64,000 nt of DNA from Acorus gramineus (Eukaryota > Streptophyta > Magnoliopsida > Acorales > Acoraceae), in contig JAUJYN010000027.1 of NCBI GenBank assembly GCA_030737835.1, positions 1,178,001 to 1,242,000 of the forward strand, in the 5' to 3' direction. Numbering within the stretch: the first letter of the stretch is position 1; the number at the start of each line of letters is the position of its first letter. Below are positions 23,574 through 35,719 of this stretch, one piece after another. A program made the position numbers and the translations under genes. The notes under the pieces were generated by a model. It made no database searches, was not told the origin of the DNA, and saw only the letters and a list, made by a program, of their open reading frames with translations.

Positions 23574-23850
23574 GTTAGTTGTGGTATTTTGGGAAATTTG
23601 AATGCCTAAATGTTTGGAAATGGAAAATACAACCTTATGCATAAGTGTAAAAGACATAGGGGAGTATTTTAGTTCTTCAAAGGATTTTTCATGTAAGAGG
23701 GCAATGTTTCCAACTTTCCCAAAGTAAAAGATACTATCAAGTCTCTGAACAAGGGTCCTTGTGGTCACTCATGTCGAAACTAGGATTGTATTTGAAAGGT
23801 GTTGGCTTTAGGTGTCAATTCCTAAAGTTCATGGTTCTCAAATGCTTGGC
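23574..23850. other. Unassigned stretch
   Basis: No match to the LTR family or to polymerase domains. A minus-strand frame runs through 23580-23768 (for example EKSFEELKYSPMSF and LMHKVVFSISKHLGIQ) but I do not recognise it. It begins exactly at an LTR end and may be target DNA or a fragment of another transposon. Confidence 0.35.
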
Positions 23851-24310
23851 AAGGCAATGAGAACTGATAACTCAACAGAAATGTGGAAGCACAAGAATAT
23901 CAATAAGTCTGTAAATCAAAACATTATTACAGACTCGAATACACAATCACTGTCCTGTAAGAGCCAAGTCTACTCAAAATAAAATACATCATGTGCAACA
24001 CGCACGATCAACAAATACATGACTCTAGAACTGCTGACAACCTCGCACTAGTCAACCGTCGGACGGAACGCTCCACGCATGCAAGACCACGCCACAGGGA
24101 AGCTCCAGCTCCAGCTCCACACCCAACATGGCCCCTGAAAAGAAACAGTATGCAAGGGGTGATCTACAAGCTCAATGAGTGGCTGGAAACCAAACAGTAT
24201 TACACCAATTCAATACTAAGGCAATTTCCTTTCAAGGAAAAACATGGGTAGATACCCAAAGGATAACAAGGTCATGCGACGGCGCGACCGAACCTCGCCC
24301 TCGCCCTCAC
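23851..24310 (-). mobile_element. LTR 3'-end fragment
   Basis: Minus-oriented R/U5 portion of an E1-type LTR: TGGAAGCACAAG, the CTGTCCTGTAAGAGCC motif, the GGCCCCTGAAAAGAAAC acceptor region and one CCCTCGCCCTCAC run. The outer terminus is decayed and the right side is cut by the plus LTR head at 24311. Confidence 0.65.
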
Positions 24311-24849
24311 TGTTATGCCTGTGTCATTCGGAGCCTTATTTTTTTTCGATAGGAGTCGCTAAAATGTTAGCTTTTAACCACTTGCGGGAGTTGGAGTACT
24401 CTGATTGAAAATCTAACAGCATATTATGGGTCCTGGTACCATTTTGTACTACCCATAAAAATTTCATCAAATTTCAGTAACGTTTTGAAAAATATGCAGT
24501 TCCGAATCGCATCAGGGTTTGGCCGTTACTAGGTTTCGGTGGGTGAGATATTTTCGAGTGTGTGGTGCTTCACCGCACGCTTCCCAATAAAGCAAAAATG
24601 AGTGGTTGAGTGAGGGTGAGCCTAACCCTAACCTCACCACCCCCTTATGGTCACCCCTAGACACTGTTTGGGAATGGAAATGACCTTTTTGCCCTCTCTC
24701 TCTCTCCCCTTCTCTCCCAATTCGTGGATCTCTCTTTCCCTCCCTCTCTTGGTCTCTTTTCCCCCTCTTGTGTGTGAAGAAGGAGGAGGAAGAAGCAATT
24801 GAAGGAAAAGATGAAGAAGAAGCACAAGAAGAGTGAGAAAGGGTGAGTA

Positions 24850-24881
<32 letters not shown>

Positions 24882-25020
24882 CTCTTCTCTCTATCCCCTT
24901 CTCATGCCCCTTTGCACCCCTATTTTCTGCCATGATGGGCTTGAGGAGATGTTGATGAGCTGGTGGTAGTGGTGGTGGTGGTTGAGGTGGTCGTGGGTGT
25001 GTCGAGAACCCCGCATCTCC
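24311..25020 (+). mobile_element. Plus-oriented LTR head fragment (TGTTATGCCTG type)
   Basis: A clear LTR start TGTTATGCCTGTGTCATT followed by the conserved U3 block (ACTCTGATTGAAAATC, TACTACCCATAAAAATTTC) and leader with a GTT microsatellite. Sequence changes to a minus-oriented LTR middle near 25020. Left flank CTCAC; no partner duplication is recognisable, so it may be a recombination product rather than a simple insertion. Confidence 0.7.
24851..24880 (+). repeat. GTT microsatellite
   Basis: Ten uninterrupted GTT repeats in the LTR leader. Confidence 0.95.
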
Positions 25021-27121
25021 CCATTGCAACGCTGGGGCAGTTTCGGTGCATGACGATATTGGGAGGAAGACTTCGCGTTCGCAATGCGAACCCTATGGAA
25101 AATCAACTAACCTCAGTAATCCCATACTTATGCTATCGAAATATGCTTGAACTCCCATATAGGTGCGTCATTCAGACGGAAGGAGTCACCTCTGCTCTCG
25201 CACAGACATAAGCCCTAAGGCATAACCCAACAGGCGGTTCATACACTCGCCTAACATAGGTAGCCCTAGGTTAATGCCATAACTACCGGCTTAACAAAAC
25301 CGATAAGATAATGAATTCTCCTGAATTCCAATCGAGGGCATCGCTCGAATGCACGGGGCAATTACATCGCTAGCGCTCTAATTAATAGAGTACAGCCCGA
25401 CAATGGGTCATACCCACGCCTATTTCAAATAGGCCTAATCAGTTTTAACATGTGCATATACATTACAGGAGAATTATATCATATTTATGTACGTGAACTT
25501 ACATGCACGATAACATAACAATTAATTATAGGGATACTCCCTAACATGGATAAAACATGAACAATATATATATATAATATATATATATATACCACATACA
25601 TACCAAGCATGGCCTAAATAATATGCATACAAACATACAAGCATTACCCTAATATGCGTTGGGTATCACCAACTTAAGTGGGATGGGTTAAGCGCGATCT
25701 CGCGCACCAACCGGTGCATGCCGATAATCCCAAGCAGACATGAGTCAAGTAGGAGCCACATCTACTTACTTACTCAGTTTACGCAAAGAGGGAGGGCAAG
25801 AGAGAGGGAAAGCCTCATCTTCTTCGGCAGCTGGTCATAGCTTTACCCCAACAAGATGGGTGCAACAACCATACCACGTCTTCTAGTCTTATGACCAGGG
25901 AATATTAAGTATGCACCCGGTTATTAACCCAGGTTTAATCATGCTAGATATTAATAACATAGGGAGGTAGTACTATAAATAGGGACTACCTAAGGCATGC
26001 ATTTCTATACATTCATATAAACACACATTACACATGCCCATACATGAAGAGCGCATGCAAACATAATAATTCACACATGAATATGATACGTAGCCAAGTA
26101 TATAGTAGAATAGGGGACCCCTGCTCCACCCGCGCGCACGCCCGACAGCGCCCAGCCCTGCGCCTGCCAGCCCCCTGCGCTGACTGCCTGCGCTGCGAGC
26201 CTACCCGAGCCAACCTACCACTCTGCCCGAGCCACTCTACCACCTCTCTCCGACCACCAATGGCCTCCAACAGCCACCAACAACCACCCACAGCCACCAG
26301 CATCCAAAACACCTCCTAAACAAGCATCTAAGCAAGAAAAGGAAGGAAAGAAAGCTTACCCTAGGAAGGGAAGGAAGGAAGGGAAGACCGGGAGCTCTTC
26401 GTGCACCGAAACACCTCCCCAAAGACCTCCACCACCAAGATCTCTACCTAGCCCAAGGGGGGCTGAAATCAGAGAAGAAAAGAGGGTGTTAGAGGGGGGT
26501 CAAACTCGTGGGAACTCGAATCCGAGACCACCGTTGGATAGATCGGGATGAGATCTAACCTTTCTCTTCTTTGTGCTTTTGATTTTAACCCCTCTAGCTA
26601 GGTCAAAACCAAGAAAAAGAGAGAGGGGGAGAGAGAAAATCAAATGGGGAAGATGATGAATAGTGGGGGAGATATTTTTGCTCTCACTTATATATAATCC
26701 CTCACTTAGATTAGGTTAAGCTAGGTCAATTAGGGTTTAAGCTAGCATTAGAGGGGATTAAGTGAGCTTTGACTTGGGTCAACCCAACCACACAAAAAAA
26801 CAAAAGGGGTTGACCAAGTCATGGGCGTACTTTGACCAGGTCAAGTCTCCCAATGACTTCTCGCTCGGTCAAAACCCGGATACGCTTCGGAACTGTGAAA
26901 TTTTGAAACGTTACCGGAATTCGATGAAATTTTTGTGAGCGGCTTGGAATGGCACCAGGACACATAATATGCAGTTAGATTTTCAATCGGAGCCCTCAAC
27001 CTCAGGGTGATAGCTAAAAGCCCGAAATTTTAGCGGTTCCGATCGAAAAACGAAAAAAACTGAAAAACTGCCAGAATGTCCCAATGGTGACCAGAAGGTT
27101 AAAAGTGACACATATATAACA
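25021..27121 (-). mobile_element. LTR 5'-part fragment
   Basis: Minus-oriented LTR from its middle (GTTCGCAATGCGAACC, AATGAATTCTCCTGAATTCC) through a short CpG block (26125-26290), donor GGTAAG near 26352 and the U3 terminus TATATAACA at 27121. The micro-exon region is deleted near 26120. A TATA-like TATATATAAG lies on the minus strand near 26690. It abuts a gag fragment of another element, the probable insertion target. Confidence 0.75.
25563..25590. repeat. AT microsatellite
   Basis: Alternating AT with one break, inside the LTR fragment. Confidence 0.85.
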
Positions 27122-27491
27122 ATACGGGTCTCCACAGCCATTGTACCGATGATATTTTGAAATTTTAAACTTTGCCGGGAGATTGACGAAAGGGATTTGT
27201 TGTAGGTCGTGTAAGGATGTGTGCTTGGGGGTGGACGGGTTTGTCTCAGAGAGGATTCTCCGGATAGTGCCATCGAGACTTTCGGCTATGGGTGAATAGG
27301 TTAGCAGTCCTAGATTTGGTATAACTCGGTAAGGACCCTATGTGGTTATGAGGGCTACTAGAGCTATATGGGTAATTGGATAAGTAGGAGTATTTGGAGA
27401 GGTATAAGCAACTGGATTTGTAGGGGTAACTGGATAAATAGGAGCACCTGGATAAGCCCTTGGTGGAGTAATTGGTTGTGCATTTTGTGGG
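27122..27491 (-). pseudogene. Gag fragment of a different LTR element
   Basis: The minus strand encodes a Pro/Tyr/Thr-rich linker with repeated YP and TP (PRAYPGAPIYPVTP), an in-frame TAG, then RILSETNPSTP and FVNLPAKFKISKYHRYNG closing in CGDP. The KF-K-KY--YNG--DP signature is the start of the plant retrotransposon gag capsid domain. The frame is cut at the GDP position by the LTR ending at 27121 and upstream by the plus LTR at 27492. Which element it came from cannot be decided here. Confidence 0.6.
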
Positions 27492-28429
27492 TGTTGTGCC
27501 TGTGTCATTTGGAGCGCTCTGTTTGAAAATTTGGGTACATAATTTTTTTCCTAGAAGTTATGTATTTTCAATTTGGTATTTGGATTTGATTTTGTTAAAA
27601 TCCAAGATGAAGAGGTTTAAATATGAGTTTACTATGAGATGTCTAGTTTTGAGTTAGCTTTCGTACAAAAGTGGAATTAGGTCAACTGGATTCTTGTAGT
27701 AAAAGTTATGGGTATTTTTCCAAGTATACCCCGGGGATGAAAATTCTGGCAGCAGCCCTGTTCTATGTTTAGCTCTAATTTCGGAATATCTGGAGAGATT
27801 ATTTGATCTTGTCAAAAACATAAAAGTTGTAGATAATCTTCTTGGCTTTCCAACGGACTTGGAATTGTGCAATTCGGAGCTATATTGAGGAAGTTATGGC
27901 TGTTCCAGTGAAGCATGCGCAGAATTTCTAGTCAAAGGATGACTAGGTCATTTCCACCCCTCTTAAGATATTTGTGTGCAAAATATCTTCTCTCGCTATC
28001 TCTCCCTCTCACTTCCACGCCCATTTTTCTTGGGCTCTCTCTTCCTCTCTCTCAAGCACCCTAGGTGTTTGTGAAAATGTCTAAAAGAGAAGTGAAGGAT
28101 ATGGTGCAAGTGCATGTGAAGCTTTGGCTAGGTTTTGTTGTTGTTGATGTTCCCCTCTCTCTCAAGCTCCCTTTTCATGGATTCCCCCCCCCCTGATTTG
28201 CAGCCATTGGAGGGCTGAGGAGGGCTGAGGTGGTGGTGGTGGTGGTGGTGGTTGAGGTGGTCGCGGGTGCGTCGAGGGCCCCCGAACCTCCCCCTTTCGT
28301 TCCCCCTCCAAGGTGAGCTCCTCCCCTTCTTTTCTTGGTTTTCATGGCTTAAGGGGATGTTAGGGAGGTCATGCATGCTAGGTAGATGGGTTAGGGTGTG
28401 TGTGAGGGTTGGGGAGGGTTAAAATGAGG

Positions 28430-28900
28430 TTGGGATGGGCAGGGCGCGCGCGCAGACATGCGCTGGCAGACAAGCGCTGGTGCGTGCGCGCGAGAGCGCG
28501 GGTGCGCGCGGAGTGTGCGCGCGGGTGCGCGCGGGTGCTGGTGTGAGCGGGGGTGCGCGCGGGCGCGCGCGCGCTGAGCAGTGCGCCTGGGCATGCGCCT
28601 GGGCGCGGGGCTGGGGACCAGTGCGTGCGCGCCCGTGTGTGCGCGTGCTGGGGCGTGTGCGGGGTGCTGCGCGAGGGCGCGTGGGCTGGACGGGCGCGCG
28701 CGAGTGTCTGCGCGCATGCGGCAACGCGTCTGGGCGCGCGGGCAGGCGCGCGGCAGTGCGCCGATGGTGCTGGGGTGCGTGCGTGCGTGCGCGTGCGGGG
28801 GGCCATGCGTGTGGCTGCCCGAGGGTTTGGGTAGGTGTCGGGGCACTCGGACTCGCGTGCGTACGTGCGTGCTCGCATGCGTGCGAGCCCGTATGCATGC
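28430..28900 (+). repeat. CpG-rich block of G1
   Basis: GCGCGC and GTGCGC runs between predicted donor and micro-exon. Confidence 0.75.
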
Positions 28901-28983
28901 TTGTCCGAGTATTGGGTATTTCTAATGATTTCTATGTGTAAATTGTGTTGTTACTCACCAAGTTGGATGCCCCTACCTTGCAG

Positions 28984-29022
28984 ATCTCGTCGGATGGGAT
29001 GCGCGAGGTCCCGGGTTGTAAG
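28984..29022 (+). other. Micro-exon (predicted, 39 nt) in G1
   Basis: CTTGCAG before, AAG|GTGAGT after. Related to the 36-nt exon, but the phase open in the others meets TAA here, so a coding role in this subtype is doubtful. Confidence 0.45.
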
Positions 29023-31067
29023 GTGAGTGGTTTGATTCCAATCCCCCCCCCCCTCTCTCTAGGGATGCGCTCGACCCGCATAGACGCGCGTCGCGCATCG
29101 ATGGGGCCCCCTAGCTATAATATGTAAATAATATGCATGCCACCCTAGACTCGTATGCTAGGGATATGCACCCTTATATCGAATGCTATGATATAACCAT
29201 GCCACATTAGACCTTGTATGCTAGGGAAATGCATCCTGACACCATGTTTCATGCTAGGAAAGCCTCAACCTATGCATGTTCCCATTTAGTTTAATTTATT
29301 TAAATCAAGATGGGATTATGTGATTATATTTTTGTAAGCATGCCTTAGAGAATATTATAACCTTGTGGTTATAATATATGTTTCCCCGCATCTTAGTTAT
29401 GCACCCTGGAGGAATTCTTGAGAATTCATGACATTAGAAATGTTAGGAAGCGTTGTCGACGGATCCAAGAGGATCACATGCGTGTGAGTAGGCTGTTCTC
29501 TTCCCTTCGTCGGATCCGTGTAGGGACTCCCCGGTGTTAGACAGGCTATCCTGACAGAGGGCTCCCATCTGTAGGTACCTCCGATGTGTTCGGACAGTGC
29601 TGATCGTGGGAGTATACCAGGTAAGCTACAGAGCGGGGACGTGCTCCCGGTGGACCAAGGGTGAATAGCAGTCTAGTCAGTCCCAAAAGGCCCATGTCAC
29701 CCCCTAAAGGGTGAGGGTGAGGGTGGGGTGGGTCGGCGATGTTACGACCCACTAGCTTGTGTAGTTACTCTCGTTTAGGGACTATGACTACTTTAAGGTT
29801 AATATGAGTGTGTTGGTTGTTGTTATGCATGTGTGTGATATCTCGATAAGCGAGTATCGAGAGTGATTGTTTTCCTTTGGGTTTCGCTTTGCGAACATGG
29901 GATCGTTCTCCCCTTCGTTGGATCCGATGTAGGAACTCCCCGGCGTTGGCTGTACCTGACAGAGGGCTCCCGTCCGTAGGTACCTCCGATGTGTCGGACA
30001 GTACGGATGGTGGGAGTGGACTAGGTGGAGGCCACGAGGGTGGGAAAGGGCTACTGGCGGACCAAGGGTGTACAGCGGTGAGTTGAGGAGATCGGGTTGT
30101 AGATACTACCCGGGAGAGGGTTAACGAATGATGTTACGGGCGTGGGAATCGTTCTCCCCTTCGTTAGATCCGATGAACTCCCCGGCGTTGGCTATACCTA
30201 TCAGAGGACTAGGCGGAGGCCACGAGGGTGGGAGAGGCTACCGGTGGACCAGGGGTGTAGAGCAGTCTAAGTCTCTTCCCAAAGTCCCAAGATGTCTCCT
30301 TTCAGGAGTGAGGGTGTGGATGAGGTGAAGACACGTCGTCTCGTGACCCATTCGTTGTTCAACCGTTCCCATAGTTGTTGGGTCCGGTCTCGTGATCGAT
30401 GTTGAAGGACATCGTTGGGCGATTGTCTAGATGTAGATGATCCAGTAGTGTTGAGTAGACCAGTAAATCCGGGTCTCTTCGACCGACGGTATGGTCTCTA
30501 GAAAAGTAAATCCGGGTCTCTTCGACCGACGGTATGGTCTATCCCCATAAGTCCCAAGAGACTCCCTCCGGGAGTGAGGGTGGGGGTGAGGTTGGTCGCG
30601 CAGCCGCGTGACCCAGTTATCCATGGGTTTCCACCCATGTTTTCCTTGAAAGGAAATTGATTTTGTATTGAACTGTAGAATGGTGATTGGTTTCCAGCCA
30701 CTCACTGAGCTTGTAGCTCACCCCTCGCATACTATTTCTTTTCAGGGGCAGTGTTGGGCGTGGAGCTGGAGCTTTCTGTGGCGTGGTCTTATGGGCGTGG
30801 AGCGTTCTGCTGGCGGGTGGCGAGTGCGAGGCTGTCAGCATTCCTAGAGTCATTTTATGCTTTGTAAATCGTGCATGTGGCACAGGTTGTATTTTCTTTG
30901 GTCTAGACTTGGCTTTCACAGGACATTGATTGTGTATTCGGGTCCGTAATAATGTTTTTGATTTACAGACATTGTTATATATTATGCTTCCGCTTTTCAG
31001 TCAGTTATCATTATCTTGCTTTGCCGCCTTGTGTATTGTTGTTGGTGTCCTTATTGACCCCAGGTAT

Positions 31068-31613
31068 TGTCACGCCCCAGGGCGGCCGTCCCCGAGACGC
31101 GGCAATGGTATATATGATATCAGCAGTCTATACAGGAGGTCAATAACATACTCTAAACAACATCAAAAATGACAACACAGACAACGATGAGGCTGACATA
31201 ATATATACACAAATAGCGGAAGCTGAAAGACTGAATCTGTAATTCATAGACATATTACAGACTCGATACATAATCAACTGTCCTGTGAGAGCCAATATAT
31301 ACAACGACATCCAAATATAATACAAACATGTGCCCAAGCATGGAATACAATACATACAATCAAAGGGGGATGCTGATGGCCTCTCACACGCAGAACGTGA
31401 CGCTGCTCCGCTACTGCTGATGTGCCTCGGGGAGCTCCTCCTTCAGATCCGACTCAGATATCACTGGAGAAAATATATGCGAGGGGTGAGCCACAAGCTC
31501 AGTGAATAGCACAACCCATGCATCACAATTCATATTAACCTCAAATAATCATAGCCCCTAAGTGGCAGTAACTACACAATCCAGTGGGTCGCTACATCAC
31601 TAACCCACTTTCT
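31068..31613 (-). mobile_element. LTR 3'-end fragment H1
   Basis: Minus-oriented LTR end starting TGTCACGCCCCAGGGCGG. It runs through the R region and the 16-codon terminal exon (near 31410-31470) to the first module, where H2 starts. Left flank GGTAT. Confidence 0.75.
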
Positions 31614-32846
31614 GTCACGCCCCAGGGCAGCCGTCCCCAGGACGTGGCAAGTGTATACATGATATCAGCAGTCTATACAGGAGATCAATAACACTCTAAA
31701 CAACAACTAAAATGACAACACAGAGGAAAGCAAAGCTGACATGATGTATACACAGATAGCGGAAGCTAAAAAGACTGAATCTGTATATCAACAACACATT
31801 ACAGACTCGATACATAATCAACTATCCTGTGAGAGCCAATACACACACACACATCCAAATAATATACAAACGGTGCCCAAGCACGGAAAATATAATACAT
31901 ACAATCAAAAAGGGATGCTGATGGCCTCTAACACTCGCGGGACGTGGCGCTGCTCCGCTACTGATGAAATCCCTCGGGGAGCTCCTCCTTCAGATCCGAC
32001 TCAGTGATAACTGGAGAAAAATTATGCGAGGGGTGAGCCACACGCTCAGTGAATAGCACAACCCATGCATCACAATTTATATTAACCACAATTAAATCAA
32101 AGCCTCTAAGTGGCAGGAAATACACAAATCCAGTGGGTCGCAACATCACCGACCCACCCCACCCTCACCCTCACCCTCTAAGTAGGTGACGTAGGATATT
32201 GGGACTGACTAGGCTGTTAATCACCCTTGGTCCACCGATAGTCTCCCCTCCACTCCGTAGGCCGCCTGGTCTACTCCCACAATTCAGCACAGTCCGAACC
32301 CAAATCAGGAGGTGCCTACTGATGGGAGCCCTCTGTCAGGAAGGCCTGTCTAACGCTGGGGCAGTCTCTATACGGATCCAACGAAGGGAAAAGAAACAGC
32401 CTATCCACACGCATACGATCTACTCGGATCCGCCAACACCGATCTCAACTTATAAATGTCATGAATTCTTCAGAATTCCTCCAGGGCGCATAACTAAGAT
32501 GCGGGGAAGCATATATTATAACAACAAGGTTATAATATTCTCGGGAAAAGAAACCTTGGGAGGGCACCCTGAGGTCCCGATATAGGATATCCCGACAACC
32601 AAACAAGGAACACGGAGTACCCTAGCCCGGGTCTCAATGCTGACCTCGCAAGGCCCCTTATAATATTCACTAAGGCATGCTAAAATACCATAAGTTTGCA
32701 TTTAATTTAATAAATTAAACTAATAGGACACATGCATAGGTCGAGGCTTTCCTAGCATAAAAACATGGAGTCAGGATGCATGGCTCTTACACATATCCTA
32801 AGGGTGCAAGTCCCTAACATACAAGGTCTAGGGTGGCATGCATACT
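31614..32846 (-). mobile_element. LTR 3'-end fragment H2
   Basis: A second minus-oriented LTR end, TGTCACGCCCCAGGGCAGCC, inserted at or recombined with H1. It keeps the terminal exon (near 31959-32012), modules, dyads and the GTTGTCGGG segment, then stops in the LTR middle at a junction with plus-oriented LTR. U3, leader and CpG block are absent. Confidence 0.75.
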
Positions 32847-33183
32847 ATGGGCGTGGAGCATTCTTCCAGCGGGTGGCGAGTGCGAGGCTGTCAGCAGTCC
32901 TAGAGTCATTGTATGTATTGTAAATCGTGCATGTGGCACAAGTTGTATTTTCTTTGGTCTAGACTTGGCTCTCACAGGACAGTAATTGTGTATTCGAGTC
33001 TGTAATAATGTTTTTGGTTTACAGACATTGTTTATATATTATGCTTCCGCTTTTCAGTCAGTTATCATTATCCTTGCTTTTCCACCTTGTGTGTTGTTGT
33101 TGGAGTCTTTATTGACCTCAGGTATTGATAGCTGATATTTTATTATTGCCACGTCTCGGGGATGGCCGCCCTGGGGCGTGACA
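32847..33183 (+). mobile_element. LTR 3' end of G1 type
   Basis: Plus-oriented end finishing CTGGGGCGTGACA. Its first part repeats 30789-31067, so it is either the displaced end of G1 after a duplication or a separate LTR end. Confidence 0.75.
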
Positions 33184-33199
33184 CCACCATTCTAAAACC

Positions 33200-33238
<39 letters not shown>

Positions 33239-33868
33239 TATTTTTTAGTAGAAAACTCATTCCCTCCACACTCGCAAGTGATCACATTGATCAACGTATT
33301 CGATACTCGATACCTAGCTACTTGGAATCCACTAGAATTCCCAACAGGTGCATCACGAGGATGCAGGGAATGAAATTTCTTATCCACACTTACTAATGTC
33401 AATTATGACCTTGAAAGCGGGTCATACACATGTCTATCCCAGATAGACATGGTTAAGTTATTACTAAGAATTTGAGATAATTAGGCCACAACTGATATAG
33501 TTATTAAGTACCCACCATTCATGCAAACATGGTGTATGAATTATACTAGCCATGCCCCAACTTGCTATACATGATGCACATGGTACAGGGTGTAAAGTGC
33601 AAGTAGAGGCAAGAGTTATAAATAACTTGAATGAGCATAAGTATGTGCAAATGATCCCTACGATATGGTATCTAATCCTGCATAACACATGCATCTTGAT
33701 ATGCTAGCAATACAGGCTAAATAAGATTTCCATTGTACCATTACAATGCATAAAATATGCTACAATGCCTAACAAGCATGCTATATATTATCCCTATTGC
33801 ATGGGTCTGACCACTCACCAATACCTAGATCGCCACTCACCTAATCCATGAGGACTCGATGTGGGATG
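33184..33868 (-). mobile_element. Strongly diverged LTR-like sequence
   Basis: Faint resemblance to the minus LTR middle: ACTAGAATTCCCAACAGGTG near the dyad position, GCGGGTCATACACATG, and CCACTCACCAATACC...GATCGCC at the micro-exon position. It begins with a GA microsatellite. No termini. Probably an old member of the same family and the target of the Tat-type LTR at 33869. Confidence 0.4.
33203..33235 (+). repeat. GA microsatellite
   Basis: Uninterrupted GA run directly after an LTR end. Confidence 0.95.
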
Positions 33869-34699
33869 GTGATTGAATTTTTTAAGTTATTATTTATTAC
33901 CGCAAGTGCACGGATCTTTACAGAAGTATAGATCTAGCAAATATGGGTCGATCCCACAGAGAATTGTTCAAATTAAATTATAAATTGATTTAACTAATCA
34001 AACTAGAAAGGAAGATTGATGAAGGTTTATTTTTTATTATTTTTTTTAAACGAATATTAATATAAAAAGATAACTAGGGTTTTAGAATCCACCATGCAAT
34101 ACCAATTTAGGAATTATATTCAAATATGAAACTCAACCATATAACTCAATCAATATTGACGTTAATCAAATACCAATCGAAAAATAAATATTTAAAATAA
34201 TGCATATTAATTATTTCATAAAATGATCTATCTCCCTTTCCTTTATAAAATCTACCAACTCAATATTCAAGTTGTTAAGAAGAGCATAAAATATCAGAGA
34301 ACTCAATCAAAGCATATTTTATCAAATCAAATACAAGATATTTTTGAAGAAGGTAATAAAACATTCACATAAAAGGTTTCAAAAGAGAATTGAAAGAGAT
34401 TGATACTCGATGAAACAAACAATATGGAGAATTCAGATCTAAATATAAAATCCTAAACTAGCATTGCATGGTTTCATCTTCAACCCTAGTTGAAGATTTA
34501 GCTACTAGAAAACATGATCAAACTAAAAAAAATAAAAATAAAAGACATCATATTATTGAAAAATTCTTGAAAATAAAAATACTAAAGTAATATTAAAATT
34601 TAGATCTAAATATATACAAAACAATTGAAAAGAAAAACAAAAAGAAAACTCTTGAATATTTCTCCTTTGGTTGTCCCTTTGCCTCCTTGTTTGATGCCT

Positions 34700-34709
34700 C
34701 TTTTTATAG
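34700..34709 (-). promoter_or_regulatory. TATA box of the Tat-type LTR
   Basis: The minus strand reads CTATAAAAAG about 0.6 kb from the U3 end once the nested insertion is ignored. Confidence 0.5.
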
Positions 34710-35719
34710 CCACCAGCCCTTAATCTCGACCATTGATTTGCAATGAAATGGATAGTCAAGATTGGCCATCAACTTTCCTCATATTAATATTTTACAAGTT
34801 TAGCAGGTACAATCTTTCATTCTCGTCATTAATTTTCTGCAGAATCTTCGAATGAATTTTTGACCCCTAATAAAGTGGAATTGCAAAATATTCATGAAAC
34901 ATTGTGTTATATATGTGTCACTTTTAACCTTCTGGTAACCATTGGACCATTCTGGCAGTTTTTTAGTTTTTTTCGTTTTTCGATCGGAACTGCTAAAATC
35001 TTGGACTGTTGGCTATTGTTCTGAGTTTGAAGGCTCCGATTGAAAATCTAACTGCATATTATGTGCCCTGGTGCCATTCCAAGCCGCTCATGAAAATTTC
35101 ATCGAATTCCGGTAACGTTTCAGAATTTCACAGTTCCGGGGCGTATCCAGGTTTTGACCGAGCGAGAAGTCATTGGGAAAGTTGACTTGGTCAAAGTGGG
35201 CCCATGACTTGGTCAACCCCTTTTGTTTTATTGTGTGGTTGGGTTGACCCAAGTCAAATCTCACCTAAGCCTCACTAATCCTCTCTTAACCCTAATTAGC
35301 CTAATCTAAGTGGGGATTAACCTATAAGTGAGCTAAATATCTTCTCTCCCCCACTATTCATCATCTTCTCCATTTGATTTTCTCTCTCCCCCTCTCTCTT
35401 TTTCTTGGTTTTGACCTAGCTAGAGGGGTTAAAATCAAAAGCACAAAGAAGAGAAAGGTTAGATCTCATCCCGATCTATCCACCGGTGGTCTCAGATTCG
35501 AGTTCCCACGAGTTTGACCCCCTCTAACGCCCTCTTTTCTCCCCTGTTTTTAGCTGGTTTGGGCCTTTGGGGGCTGGGAGAAGTCGCGGTGGTGGTGGTC
35601 CTTGAAGAAGTGTTTCGGTGCGCGGAGAGCAACCGAACTTCCCTTCCTTCCCTTCCTTCCTTGGGTAAGGCTTTCTTTCCTCCCTTTCATGTTTAGATGC
35701 TTGATAGCAGGGTGATTTT

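Larger units (their letters stand above)
27492..31067 (+). mobile_element. LTR G1 (TGTTGTGCCTG type), 3' end displaced
   Basis: Starts TGTTGTGCCTGTGTCATTTG, the same terminus type as E3. It has a longer U3, donor GGTGAG near 28309, CpG block 28430-28900, a 39-nt micro-exon (28984-29022), dyads, several G-rich modules (29700-30610) and the TTTCTTTTCAG acceptor near 30740. The 3' half resembles the 13.5-23.6 kb units rather than E3, so the copy is a subfamily chimera. At 31068 it is interrupted by minus LTR ends; a plus LTR end resumes only at 32847 and repeats about 280 bp already present at 30789-31067. Confidence 0.75.

Noticed and set aside
27492..33183. G1 as a complete LTR with target-site duplication
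   Set aside because: Left flank GTGGG and right flank CCACC after 33183 do not match as direct repeats, and the 3' end is duplicated and displaced.
35463..35696. Host gene exon in the LTR A leader
   Set aside because: The open stretch recurs in every LTR as part of the leader and lacks a conserved start; no host protein family is recognisable.
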